From contig CM039211.1 of assembly GCA_008360975.2 (NCBI GenBank), positions 70,143,965-70,207,964 of the forward strand: a DNA stretch of 64,000 nt, in the 5' to 3' direction. The stretch comes from Lichenostomus cassidix. Lineage: Eukaryota; Chordata; Aves; Passeriformes; Meliphagidae. This document shows positions 1-11,950 of this stretch, one piece after another. The notes under the pieces were generated by a model. The model saw only the letters and a list, made by a program, of their open reading frames with translations. It was not told where the DNA came from and searched no databases. Position numbers and translations under genes: made by a program. Every line of letters starts with the position of its first letter. Position 1 is the first letter of the stretch.

Positions 1-544
1 GCAGATGGTGATATAGGCAAATTCCTCCTCGAGGGAATGATTACCTTGACTCTAAACCAGAGTGGCAAATGGGTCCCTGCAAACCATTGGGGTGGGAGAC
101 AGGAGGGAAGGAATAGAGAGAGCTAGACAAGAAGCAGCAGAGACCTGATGCATGCAGACCTATGATGCTGTGAAACAGAAATATGGCAAATTATGGCAGA
201 ATATAATAAGTGCAGTGGGAGAAAGGCATATGTGAGCACTGCTGAGTGCTGTGGGAGTACTGCACCACTGGTGCTTCTGAAGAGTATAATTTGATGTTAC
301 ATTTCTTCCAGTGACACAGCAAGTTAATAGACAGCTTTCCTGCTCTTTTTCATGATTGCTTATTTGCTCCTGCCTTTGCACAAAAGGTCGAGATGTGATG
401 ATAGGAAGAACTGTGAAGCAAAAGAGAGAGAGAGAGATTTGTAAAAGAATATGGCCTTTAACAATAATTTTCCTTTTCACTGGTCTGGTTTACAGTAAAT
501 CTCTAAACCCACAACCTGTATATTGCCTCACAAATCTGAATATA
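1..544. other. Single-copy sequence, no gene seen
   Basis: Open frames on both strands stay at or below about 110 codons and resemble no known protein family. A short GA run lies near 422-437. I see no repeat family here. It is the left flank of the tRNA-derived SINE. Confidence 0.6.
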
Positions 545-695
545 GATATTTATTATCTCAGTTGCCTGGAGCATGGTGCTAATAACACCAAGGCTGTGGG
601 GTTGATCCCTGTACAAGCCATTCACTTAAGAGCTGAACTCAATGGCCCTTGTGTGTCCCTTCCAACTCAGCATATCCTGTGATTGCTGTGATCTG
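545..695 (+). mobile_element. tRNA-Ile-derived SINE with CR1 tail (TguSINE1-like)
   Basis: This is a short non-autonomous retroposon. Positions about 545-620 follow vertebrate tRNA-Ile(AAU): the stretch GTGCTAATAACACCAAGG keeps the anticodon AAT (581-583), an A-box-like TTATCTCAGTTG lies at 553-564, a B-box-like GGTTGATCCC at 600-609, and the acceptor-side end reads GTACAAGCCA. From about 619 the sequence changes to a CR1 LINE 3' end (GAACTCAATGGCCC, CCTTCCAACTCAG, then a degenerate TGTGATT repeat). Head plus tail is the layout of passerine tRNA-Ile/CR1 SINEs, which rely on CR1 enzymes to move. Several differences from tRNA-Ile are CpG-to-TpG/CpA changes, and the 5' third is worn, so the copy is old and inactive. 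It is not a functional tRNA gene: the acceptor stem cannot pair and the T-loop has lost a base. Confidence 0.88.
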
Positions 696-1120
696 TGCTA
701 TTCTTACATGCATATGTGCATGTTCTTTATGTGTATACTGTGAGACCTTGCAAGTGCACTGCGAGAGAGGGTGGATGCATCAAAGCCACTTTTCTGCCAG
801 GAAAAATTCCTCAGAAACTCAAGAAGCTTCTATTGTTTCCTTAGCCATAGACCAGGGCTTGCTTCTAACCCATGTAAGAGCAACTGCATCATGCAGTAAT
901 ACTGTAAAATTATCTTTTTTCATCAAATGAGTTACACTCACAATTCTGTAAATCTTGTACTATAGACCTCACACTGTGCCATGCCATCCAATTTGGATCT
1001 TTTTTGGATCTTTGGATCCATTTTGGATCTTTTCCTTAGCACTTCCTCCAGTCTTCAAGAATTACATAAATTTGGTGGGACTTTAGCAAAGCACAGACCC
1101 AGTAGTTTCTCTGTATAAAA
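696..1120. other. Single-copy flank with TTGGATCT repeats
   Basis: No gene or known repeat family is visible. At 992-1033 the word TTTGGATCT or TTTGGATC recurs four times with irregular spacing, giving a small local duplication cluster. Alternating purine-pyrimidine words such as ATGCATATGTGCATG lie near 709-723. Confidence 0.6.
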
Positions 1121-1398
1121 GAATTAAAAAAAAAAATCCAAAACCAAAAGCACACAAACATAAGCAAAAGCAAAGCAAAGAAACCACAAGCAAACAAAAG
1201 AAAACAAAAAAACTAAGTCCCCAAAAACCAAACCAAACACAAACCAAAAAAAACCCAAACTAAACCAAACCCAAACAAAACCCCAAAAACCAAACCAACC
1301 AACCAAAAAAACCAAACAAAAAAAAAAAAAACCAAAACAAAACAAAAAGCCAAAAAAAAAAAACCCCACAAAAAAAAAAAAAAAACACACCAAAAACT
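1121..1398. repeat. Long A/C-only low-complexity tract
   Basis: About 278 bases made almost entirely of A and C on the plus strand, built of irregular CCAAA, CAAAA and A-run words, with only a handful of G and T. The minus strand is correspondingly G/T-rich and contains GGTTGGTTGGTTTGG (complement of 1290-1304), four GG pairs with short loops that could form a two-layer G-quadruplex. The tract gives a long minus-strand open frame rich in F, G, W, V and L, which is a composition artefact. Similar tracts lie at 42195-42505 and 59674-59940. Confidence 0.9.
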
Positions 1399-2857
1399 TC
1401 AGTCCCAAAGTGTAACTTAGGGAATGGGAAAACAGATTAATTAAGTTTCTGCTCATGTCTCTGTTTCAGCCTATTTCCATGTTTTCAAAAGAAGTCGTCA
1501 CTTCATTATGTTTCTTTAAAGTACTTCTGTAAAATATTCTAGTTTAGAAAACAAGAACAGCAAAAGCTTAGTTTTGAGGAGAGATTGATACATATTCTTA
1601 AACCAGACCTCATCACAGCACCAGATTAGAGAGCAGAGAAACACCAAACACAGGGCAAAAAGCAGACTGAAGGAACAATTTCCCGGGACAAGGGAGGAAT
1701 AGGAATCTTCTCAGCTGGATTTACTGCTGCAATGTGGATGACACTGACAGTAAGACTCAGACCAGGTCCTCAACCTAACCTCAAACCCAGATGCATGACA
1801 TCCTCTATTCCTTTAATTGTGAAAATGTTCTTGTATATCCACTTTGTAATCACAGATCATTTTGCTATTATTTAAGATCAGAAAATTCTGTCTAAGCAGA
1901 GTGAGACTGGCTCTTTGGCAGCAAGGACCAGTATACCAGAACAAACAAATGGCCCGTTCTACCCAGTATCTGGTCTCTGGAGTCTGAAGTGGGAGGCATA
2001 AAATCCCCATATTGTAACTAATTATGCAGTAATATACCATGGGAGATTGTCCCCAGATGCCTGTATTACTAACTCATCTGAAACCTGGATGAACAGGAAG
2101 TCTCAGGAGAAAACTTTATTCTCTCTAGATTTCCAGTTTTAAGAAGTTTTACTGAAGTTCAAAGTAATGGGGAAAAAAATGGACTGCTTTTAGTTTTGCT
2201 CCAAAAAACATCCAAAAACATTGAGGTTCTCTCCTTGCAAGTTCACACAGTTGTGACTCACAAGATTCACTGGTGGGGTTTGGGTTTTAGGACCGATTTG
2301 ATTTTTCCTGCAGAATGTGCAGCAGTTACCAGTCACCCCCAAAGTTTTTCTCTCTGTGTGCCACTCATTCCACTGAAATTTATTGAAAATTTTGTCAACA
2401 AACAGCTTTATAAAAGCTTTGCACATTGTCTGCCTAAAAGCTCTGCTTTGACGAGAAAATGACTATTAATGAGAACACGTTCTTTTCTGGCATCAGACTC
2501 AAAGAGACACAGGTCATAAATCTCTTTGATCTTTTTGCAAAAAGCTAGAATCAAGGAAAGAAGCAAGTTCATTCTTTCCTCCCTTTTTTCTTTTTTCTTT
2601 TTTTTTTTTAAGCTCCTGATTGAAACAATTCCATTTAGTAATCCGTAATTTATCATGCTTGCTTCCTCCCACCCCTCTTTCCCTCTCCCTGTGCTTTTGT
2701 TTGGTTTTAATTCTTTATTTCAACATAACAGAAAATCTTCCAGATTGTCCTCTCTATTTATTTCCTGTGGTTTCACAGGAGCAAAAAGGGAGAATATTTC
2801 AAGGGGGGTGATGAGGAGAGTATTGGGGTGATTTTGGTTTGTGACTTATGGGTTGGC
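1399..2857. other. Single-copy sequence, no gene seen
   Basis: A+T-rich DNA without a recognisable coding frame. A T/C-rich run lies at 2581-2611. Overlapping frames of about 80-90 codons on both strands around 2190-2460 look like chance frames; they have no matching family and no splice context. Confidence 0.55.
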
Positions 2858-5800
2858 TTTTTTTTTTTTTTTTTTTAGAAAGTGTCTATTGAAAGGGGGG
2901 AAAAAAAGCTCAAAAAAGAAACTATAAAAATGAAATGTGAAGCAGAAGAATCCTAATATTCAAGTTTACTCAATGAACTGCTGCCTTTCATAGATGTGTC
3001 AATACTGCCATCTCTTGCCTCTCCAACAACCTAGGCAGGAAAGTGCAGTTCGATGGAAATTGGAGAATGAACATGCACTCACACACATAAAAGAGCTAAG
3101 TTTTCCAAGAGAGGTGAGTGAATTTTCCATCGTACATTTTGTCTTGTTTTAAGAGGATTTTTTTCTTAATTTTTCTCCTTTTTGTTGCTATCTAGCTTCA
3201 GATGCACCTTAAATAGTGCAGCCTCAGCAAGTGAGACCTCAGCTAGTGATTTAAAATTGTAATGTGGGTTAGCTCAAGCCACTCTGAAAGAGAGAATCTA
3301 TATTATAACCAAATGGTGATCAAAATAAGCTTGTATGTCTCCCCTTCTGTGATAACACGCAGGTATGTAAATACACGTTATATGTACAGTTGTAGATATT
3401 TTTTAATTAATGTCAACTGCAATATGAGCATTTTGCCAGCAAGACTTAAGGAAGATAAATCTTCTGTTGAAATAATTTCCAGAAATTGCAGACATGCACT
3501 TGCATCTGTGGTTGGTTATGACAGTGATCTGGTTTGATAGGTCATGAAACATCATGTCACATAAATGCAGTGGCCAATATTCGGGACCTTATGACTATGA
3601 TCTATAGCAGAATTATTGTTCCATGGAGATAAACTCACAAGAACTGCATAGTCATTTGTCAGTGAGCAATGTTGTTTTCTAGGCCAGTGCAAACTACATT
3701 TCAAGCTTAAATGTCCAGCTCTTCAATTTTAATACCTTCACAAAAAGGTGCTATTTTATCTTTTTAATTGCAATGCAGTGGTAATAGTTATACCAGAAAT
3801 ATGTACTCCTCTGAAGTGAAAATCAATGAAAGTTTCATACTTAAAGTAAAAATTGATTTCTTAAGTTAGATGGGGCAATTTCTGGGTTTAAAAGCATATC
3901 ACCATCTGGGTGATAAAAAGACAGATTGACACCTGAATTTTTTTTGTATTATTGAAACTTAGTCTTTTAGTCCTATACCTGGTTTCTGGTTATGCTGTTA
4001 TAAGCCTTTTTGTGCTTACCAAAACATGAGCATTTGTGCTCCTGTACTGAGTTGACAGGTTATTATTCAGGATTTTTTCCAAAGCTTAATATGTATCCCA
4101 GTCAGAGGTGTGACTAAGGAAAGGCATTTGATGATATTGTAAAGCTGTGGGTCCTCTGATACAGTCTGCTGGGTTTCTCAGAGATACACAAGTTTACAGA
4201 GCACACCCTGTCCACAAGTGATGCATTTGCCTCACCCTGTACATTGTTTTTTTTTTTTAATCATTGTTTGTTAATTTTTGTAACTTTTTCTGACCATATC
4301 ATGATGCGTTCACATATGCACACGTGTATGAAGTCAGGTGGTAATTAAGGGGCAAAAGCACTAAAGCTGGCAGTTGTTGCCATTGCAAAGTAAATGCTTT
4401 ATCAACAAACCACAGGTGTGCAGCACAAAAGCAGATAAAAGCATATAGGCCCTGAGATGACAGTTCTCTGTTCAAAATACATTAATCACCCAAGGTAAAT
4501 TTGTGCATCTGTTATACACTGTAGGTGTTTCACTTGCTTTGTTCCAGAGATATTAAAATAGATGGAAATCTTCTCCCTTTCCAATGTGGTTAGTCTGAGA
4601 AGTACATGTGGTGTTTTCCTACATGGTGTGACTTCTTGGTCTGCCACACCTGCTCTGCTTGCTCCTGTGTGGTCACACCACTCTTCTGCACAATGTGGGG
4701 CAGACAACAGGGCTCTGCTGAGCTCCTTAGGGCCAAAGTCCATGGTGTCCACACCAGGAAAAGTCTCAGTTTCATCAATAAGGTGTGCAGTTCAATTAGT
4801 GTGATGGAAACTTTCCCATAATTATGTCTTTTAGTCAATGGACTGCTGTTTCATGTAGAGTATGTCAGTAATTTTGAACCCTCAGAGATTAATTACAAGC
4901 AGACAAGGTTCAGACAGATCTCCAAAGTCAAATAATTCCCACTCAAAATAAAGGTCTTCTGATTCTTGTTGATCAATTTGGGTGAGTGCTGGAGGACAAC
5001 TGTATTATCAGCCATAGGAAACTGAGCTCATATATAAGAATAATGGTATCAGCCCCTGATTTCATCTACTGTGAGAGGAACAACCTTGATTCTGCTGTCT
5101 CTGCTCAGCAGATCTTGGCAGCAAAAGAGCACAGGTCACTATTAAGCCAGGTGGTGACATTTGTGCTTCCTGATCAATGGGGAGGTGGTGAATTACCCAC
5201 TAGACTCATGGACCAAGTTAAGCCTTGTCCATCGACTTAAAGCTCTTTATAGCTAAAAGTATTTTTTGAAGGTTTTAGGTGAAAGATAAATAGTCTAGGA
5301 AAGAATTTTCTGTACAGCTTATCATCAGCAATAGGGAATGCTTTATTTCCTCTCTCCAGCACCTTGACCTCATCTATTCTTTTTGGCTCCACTGGCTTAA
5401 CCATTTCACCTCCGGAAAGACATACATGTAAAGAAGTCAAAAGCTCATGCTTACAAATTATCTTGCCCATCAGCAAAATGCTGCAGCTCCTTAAACACAA
5501 CCAGGGCGTTTCCCACCTCATGGTGCATCTTGCTTCAGTGTTTGGAGATATACTGTGCTTTTTATCAGTACAGTATGTTTAACCCTTCTTTTCTCTAACC
5601 CAGATTTGCTCATTTTCTGAGGTATTTTTTCCCTCTCTTTCTCCACCCTTCATCAGCCTCTACTGATTATATGCTACTAACAATCATGGCAATAATACTG
5701 ACTAATATCCTAAACTTACCCTATGTGCTTACATGCATTTTATCATAAATACATAAAAGTACTCTTCAAAATGTTTATGAAGGAAGATTCAAGTAAGACA

Positions 5801-7688
5801 CACAGAGCTTAGATGGTCTGGGGCCAGAACTTTTGGGAAACTCTTTATTTTGTACAAAATAGATCAGCAGAGTCAGTAAAGAACATTTTATTTTAGTTAA
5901 GCAAACGTTTCCTCACCCTCATAGGTGCTTCTTTCCAACGTGGAATACCTAAAGCAGCTAAAACAGTTACAAGGAGAGATTAAAGCAGATGGAATGACCT
6001 TTTAAAACTCTGCACTGGCTTGTGGATTTCCTCAGAGGTACATCTGCATCTTCTTACAGGATTTAGAGGGCACTTAACCTGCAGAAGTGTTAGGAACAGG
6101 GAGTATCTCTTTGAGGTGATTCTTTCAACAGCTTTTACTGTGGTGAATATCTCTACTACCATCATGGAATGCTATTTCCCAGGCAGAAGCTCTCCTTTGC
6201 ATTTTCTATGTGTGTCTGTGTAAACATATGCACTGCTACATGTTCTGCATACATAACCTCAGGATCATAAGGAGATAAATCTCAGACAGTCATCAAAACA
6301 AACAAGAAAAAAAAAAAATTAATAATCCTTTTTAACAAAAAATTAATTTAACTTTCTTCCTCATATTACTGTCTGATCTGCAATACCAGTATTTGGCTTG
6401 TTTTTAAAGAAATGTAGATTCAATTCAAGCAATCAATTCACTGAAATTTCACAATTAGGGATGTTTCTCTATAAAATTTGAAAAAATATCTTTAATCTTA
6501 CCAGACTCCTCCATTTTATCTTCTACACATAAATTACACTCACATCTGATGCGGCATCAGTAACATATGTTACGAATTCTTTTTACAGGTAATTCATTCC
6601 TTTCTTTTCAATGTCTTTTTATGATTTTTTAGGAGTCATTAGACTCCTGGCTACCCACTTGAGAAGTTTCTTAACAATTCTTTCAAAGTCAGATGCTTCA
6701 GAGCATATAATGACCAAATTACTTTTTCCCCCCTCCTTTCTTCCTTTTCATGTTCTTTCATAGGTATTGCTACTTCACCCCTGGGTCTTCCAAGATCCCT
6801 TTATTCTCTGAACATTCACCTCAAGTCACACTGGACACAGCAATGACTCCAGCATTTGCCACCATCCCTCAAGCCAAATATGATCTTACAGAATAGTCCT
6901 GAGCATCCCAACCAGTAACAATGTGCAAATGCACAGGAGATTTATTGCTCTGGAGGATTTGTAAATAAGATTTTGAAAATGTAAAGAGAATTACTTTCTT
7001 CTACTAAATTAGTTTCATTTCCAGTTGCATTTTGCAGGTCTATTAGGTAATGGCAGATGAGGGCTTCAGTAACATGGGCAAATTTTTACAGCAGAGACTA
7101 GAGGAAAAAGTTTTATGGGATGGAGATTATATTCTATATCTACCTAACACTGAGATTGCTTTTATTTTTTTTTTCCTAAGCATAATGGCAAGAAACAGGA
7201 GTTTTAAATCAGTTAATAGTTGATTTGAATAAGGTGTTTTATTCCCTTCTGGCCCTGAAGTATCAAGATTTTAAGCAAAGCTCTTCCATCCTGGATAGGA
7301 GTCAGAGGGTTTTGAGTTACCAAAAGCAGAAAGAGTGAAGTGTCCTCAGAAGGTCACCTGGGCCACATCCACAGCCCCACACAGGCTCATGGGGTTTGTC
7401 ACACTGGGGATTTCCAAATCAAGATCCTTAGGTAAGATTTTGTATCTGTGCTATCCAGGTTCATCCATGTCCATATTCCCACATTTTTTGTCCTTTTTGC
7501 TTTTGCTGATTTATATTTCTTTCAGGCCACAGGTTCAGTTCTGCTCCTCTGTGCCACATGGAGAATTTTTTAATCCCTTCTAGCACACATGAATGAGTCA
7601 TTACTGTCCACAATATGTTTCTCCTTCACAGGAGTTCAATAACATAGTTTTCTCTGTTTCATGCATTCCTTTGGCTTTATTTCCTTCT
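2858..7688. other. Long gene-free A+T-rich stretch
   Basis: Nearly 5 kb in which I recognise no gene, no CR1, no LTR and no SINE. Short T runs occur at 2858-2876 and 4247-4258. A slightly GC-richer patch at 4600-4780 has several overlapping frames of 70-90 codons on both strands, but none looks like a known protein and mutual overlap argues against coding. The lack of young repeats makes it an ordinary single-copy block. Confidence 0.55.
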
Positions 7689-7773
7689 CTTTTTTTTTTG
7701 TTTTTTCCTTTGTTTGCTTGTTTATGAGTTTTGGGGGGATGTTTGTTTGTTTGTTTGTTTGTTTGTTTTGTTT
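7689..7773. repeat. T-rich run and (GTTT)n microsatellite
   Basis: A T-rich run at 7689-7740 leads into GTTTGTTTGTTTGTTTGTTT-type repeats at 7741-7773. On the minus strand this is (AAAC)n, so it has the same composition as the A/C tracts elsewhere in the window but in the opposite orientation. Confidence 0.93.
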
Positions 7774-10700
7774 GGCCATTTGCAATTTTTTTATTTATTT
7801 GCTTATGTATTTCTTCTACGTTTATGAGATGGTGGTAGGATTTCTTTGTGTTTCTTTTACTGTTTTGTTTGACACAAGAAGTGGCTGAATGAATTCAAGT
7901 AAAATAAGAGCTTACTCCACTTTAACATGTATACAAGACATGACATTGACCCAAACTGATCATTCATAGAGGTTCACAAAAATCCCACTCTTTGTTGCAT
8001 TGTTCTTGAATTCCTGTTGATTTAAGGAAACAGGAGGTAATAGTGAAATTCTCAACAGACAGCTCTGCTCCTGAGACATTTCCAGACCACAACTGCAGAC
8101 TCAAGAGATTCTATTAGCTCAGGTAAAAGATTAATAAAAATCCTTTGTATGTTTATCAACATTTATCTGAACCAGAAGCATATGAAAGTCAACACTTTGC
8201 TAACCTTTATGGCATATGAAATCAGCATCCTTTTCATTGACTGGAGAAAGACATCACTCAAAGCCCCTTGCTGTATTTAATTTTACTATTGAATAAAATA
8301 TACAGAATAATAGGACACAAAAGAAAATACATGTTTATGCGAGAAGGAAATATATACAGAGAGATTTCCAGAAGAATATCCGAGCAGATGTTATATGTAT
8401 AAGTAAATATAGGAACCAATAATTTGATTTTTTTCTTATCACCACTACAATAAAAAGAAAATCCTATTCAGGTCCCACCAGAGCGGCTGTTTCAATAGCA
8501 TGACAACCAACATGCTGTAATGAAGTGATCTCAGGCTAACAAATAGCAACTCCTACACTCAAACATCAGCTTTTGAAGTCACCAGCTGCCCACCAATATC
8601 AGCAAAATTACTTAACTGCTTTGCATTTATGCTTTGGGACAGTTTAGGACAAAAATAGTTTGGAGACTATTTACCTCCATTTTGATTTCTGAACAGCATT
8701 TCCGTAGCTGCTACAGTGAGAGAGTCTGAGGCAATAAATTCCTGCATTTTTATATTAACAGGGGAGCTTCAACCAAAAAAAAAAGAAACCTCTGTCTATT
8801 CTAAAAGCCTTGTAGAAGGCCTTTTAGCAGGGAGTGAAGATGCCCTGAGTGTGAGGACCTGGAATCACTGGTAGGTGCTCCACAAAGAAACCCAGAAGGG
8901 TCTTTCCCTCTCCCACTAGATCGACACCAAACTTGTGTGGATGTCAGGAGGAAGGAGTCCCTGTGGGTCTTGTGAAATCTGTGGTAGGTTATAACCACTC
9001 AAAGGGTCCCCATGGACTCCTAAGGAAGCAGAACACCATGGAGATGTCTGCTCCTTCCTAAACACTCAGTGCATTTCATTTGTACTGCTAATGAGAGAAC
9101 CGTGTGTTTTGTACAGGCTTGTTTTGCAAAGTGCTTCTTTGATTCAATTTCTATGTGTTCCTGAAAAGATTAATCATAAATTTAAATGCCTGTGAGGCTG
9201 GAGTTATGGAAAGGAGTGTAATTAATGTTCCGGACAAAGTGATGTCTCAGGCCTGATGCTTTTAACAGGAGATGTTTATTCTGTAAACAGGGGACAATAA
9301 TAAACCCTACGTGTACCCTATGTACCTTGAACCCTTGTCCTGTCTTTTTCCAGGCTAAAATCCTTAAACAACCTGAATTCAGCATATGAAACTGCAGCAT
9401 AATACCTGTGTAAGTTTCTAGGAAAGTTATTTTAATTAAAGGTGTTAACAGATCCTTGTTTTAACTATTTTCTCAGTGGTGGACTTGGTGAAGGCTTAGC
9501 AATTCACTGATGAACCAGTAATTGCCACAATTGTAAGAAAATAAAACAGTGAGTTAATTTCCACTGCTAAACTTCCCCATTATGTAGCTATTACCAAAAA
9601 TTATAATATAATATTACCAGTATTACATGACCTGAGGATCTTGCACACCATTTTGAGTGGAATGGAGCTCGGATCTGACTGCAGCAATAGGGAAGTCCAT
9701 TCTTCACTTCTGTTTCTGCCTGAAGAAGTTTGTGTAGAAAGATGGGCACTCTGAGCTCATATTATCCTTTTTATTGTGCCAAATGCTATCTCCCAAATCT
9801 GCAGGGCCAATGCCTGTACATGGAGGTGTTACTGCAGTCATTGCAAAGGGGCGATGCTGACAGAGAAATATGTTTTTTTGATCCAAGCACAGACTTCCTT
9901 TGGACAGAGGATTTTTTTCTCTGCAGTTTCCCTGGCCAAGGGGGTTGACAAGCCACAAATTATGAAATCATTTGAATATGAAAGAAAAAACACCATATTT
10001 AAACGTCATGAATAACAAACACAAGAACAAGTATTCTTCCTCTCACTTTCCACTTTCTCTGTACTCAACTCACAAGTCATTTGGTCTGGTACCAAAGCCC
10101 ACTGAAACAAAAGGAACAAACATACTCTTAAAAAAAAAAAAAAAAAAAGAAGAAGAAAAAATACCCCGAATAATTGCTTTCCATTCTGTGTCATGTTTTA
10201 ATTAAAGATAGCAGCACCACAATCTACGATATATCTGGAAATTATTAGAAACCCTTTCCAGAGGCAAAAAGGATCAATACCTCTTTGTCTCAGTGGCATA
10301 AAACATCTCTGTGTTACTTCTTTCCTGCTGGCAAGAGAGAAAGTGGAAAAGTCTAAGATGGGAATAATAGCAGCACCGAAGGGGAGAGCCATGTGCCAGG
10401 TCAAATGAGTGTGCTTTTCCTTTTATATTTATTTTTAAAAATAAGCAGAGTGGTTTGCATTATCTGATTCCATCCCTGCAGTAAGTTTTGCTCCCTTTGC
10501 ATCAGGGGCAGCAGGGAGCTCGTGGAGCTACAGAGTCAAGGCCTTGAGGAAGGGGAATGTGACTGAGGGTTGGATGAGAGGCTTGGGAGTCGAGTTCTGG
10601 CTTCCCTCCCTGGCTTCACCATGGGTCTGCTGTGGGATGCTGCTCCATTTCCTTGGAACTGAGAAAGTAGATGCCTTGTGCCTGGCACAGCGATGAGTAT

Positions 10701-11054
10701 GTCCTCCTGAGAGGAGTTTTTTGTAGACTGTCCTTGTGTGCACAAACTGCCTTTGGCTTTCACCTTGTTATTTTGTGAAGGACAGTCTGAAAGTGGCGGC
10801 ACTCGCAGCTGTTTGTGCCTCCTGTGACAGAGTTTGTAGCCACAGTCCCTGTGTGCCTCACAACCCAAATGTGCCATCCTGGGGTTCCTCAGGCTCATCT
10901 TGTTTTCCCCAGTTGTCAGTGGAGAGGAATAGGCACCTCTTGGTTAGCACCGCATAAAAAAGCCTGTTTTTTTTTTTTTTAATCCTTATATTAAAGGAAG
11001 ACAGAGGTGAAGAGCTCAGATGTCCGTCCACATTATAAAAATCTGGTGTTAGAC
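7774..11054. other. Single-copy sequence with short homopolymers
   Basis: No gene or interspersed repeat is recognised. There is an A/G-rich run at 10129-10166 and a T run at 10967-10980. A somewhat GC-richer patch at 10530-10960 has a 120-codon minus-strand open frame (10536-10898) that resembles no protein I know and is overlapped by other frames. The stretch 9180-9420 is repeat-free and evenly mixed in composition. Confidence 0.55.
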
Positions 11055-11150
11055 AGCATTAAACTGGGCCCCAGTTTCCCTGTCTGTAAACTGAGATAGT
11101 GGGACAACAATTAATTAATTATAACATACCTAATCATCTTGCTGTCACCT
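11055..11150 (+). repeat. Ancient MIR-like SINE fragment
   Basis: The block GGGCCCCAGTTTCCCTGTCTG, TAAACTGAGATAGTGGGACAA and the following AATTA run resemble the conserved middle of tRNA-derived MIR-type SINEs (CAGTTTCCCCATCTGTAAAATGGGATAATAA). MIR-type SINEs predate the split of mammals and birds, so a worn copy in a bird is plausible. The match is short and made by eye; a chance or related family match is possible. Confidence 0.5.
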
Positions 11151-11764
11151 TCCTTACATGAGGCGGTCATAGCCTACCTGGGGTGGAGAACCCATGTCAA
11201 CACAATAAAAGGGAAATGTTTTCTGCTGCCCCTTTCCCTTCTCTTTACTGGAGCTTCTTGTCTCTGTCTATGCTGCAAGGCAAAAGGAGATGGGTCTAAA
11301 CTAGCTGCACTCCCTGGCATTGCTCACAACAAAATATGTGTGTTTCTGAACAGGAAAGGAATTTAAAACAAATGTTGTTTCAAAAGTCATTAACTTCCTT
11401 AGAGTCCCCACAAAATTCATAAGTGAGTGCCTTCAGAAGCACCAGATCATTCATTGTTTTAGAGATTTTGAGAGTAAACAGGGCATTTTTCATGTCATGC
11501 CTGGTGTCCTAAATAAAATTATTTGCCTTCCTTCACATTTGTCCAACTCTCTTTCAACTGGAACATATATTTCCAAATAAATCAAACCAGACCCCCAAAT
11601 TCTTGACTTCAAGACTGCTCACATGACACTGTTGAAGCGTTTCTATCATTAATTAACAGTTCAATGAAAATTATAATGCCAAAATCTTTTGAAAATATGT
11701 ATCAACAGAGAAATTCATCGAAGCAGCTGACCTTTCAGTCGTAGAGTTAGTTACCCTTCCCGCT
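11151..11764. other. Single-copy sequence between two SINE relics
   Basis: No coding frame of note. The sequence is A+T-rich with no further repeat seen. Confidence 0.55.
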
Positions 11765-11950
11765 GAATCACTCCTGGGCCTCAGGGTTTCAAGAAATTTC
11801 TCCCCCAGCCTCATTTTCCTCTGGAGAATTTTCCATCCCCTCTCATCTGTGGGGTGTGATAGGATAATAGCAGCAATCCAGTCCTTATTGTCTGTATCTG
11901 CAGATGAAGAGTGCTGTATAAGTGTAAAGTGTTATTATTATTGTAAGGAA
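11765..11950 (+). repeat. Ancient SINE relic with TTATTATTATT tail
   Basis: A stretch running CTCATCTGTGGGGTGTGATAG, GATAATAGCAGC, then GATGAAGAGTGCTGTATAAG and TGTAAAGTGTTATTATTATTG matches the order of core, linker and tail in ancient amniote SINEs of the MIR/CORE class, whose tails often read GCGCTATATAAGTG...TTATTATT. The tail is the best part. A shorter, weaker tail-like word lies near 15610-15640. Family assignment is by memory and remains uncertain. Confidence 0.5.

Noticed and set aside
545..620. tRNA-Ile gene
   Set aside because: Acceptor stem and D-arm do not pair, the T-loop lacks a base, and a CR1 tail follows directly, so it is a SINE head.
1124..1456. 110-codon minus-strand open frame rich in F, G, W and V
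   Set aside because: It is produced by the A/C-only tract: the complement is G/T-rich and nearly free of stop codons. It has no domain and no mixed composition.
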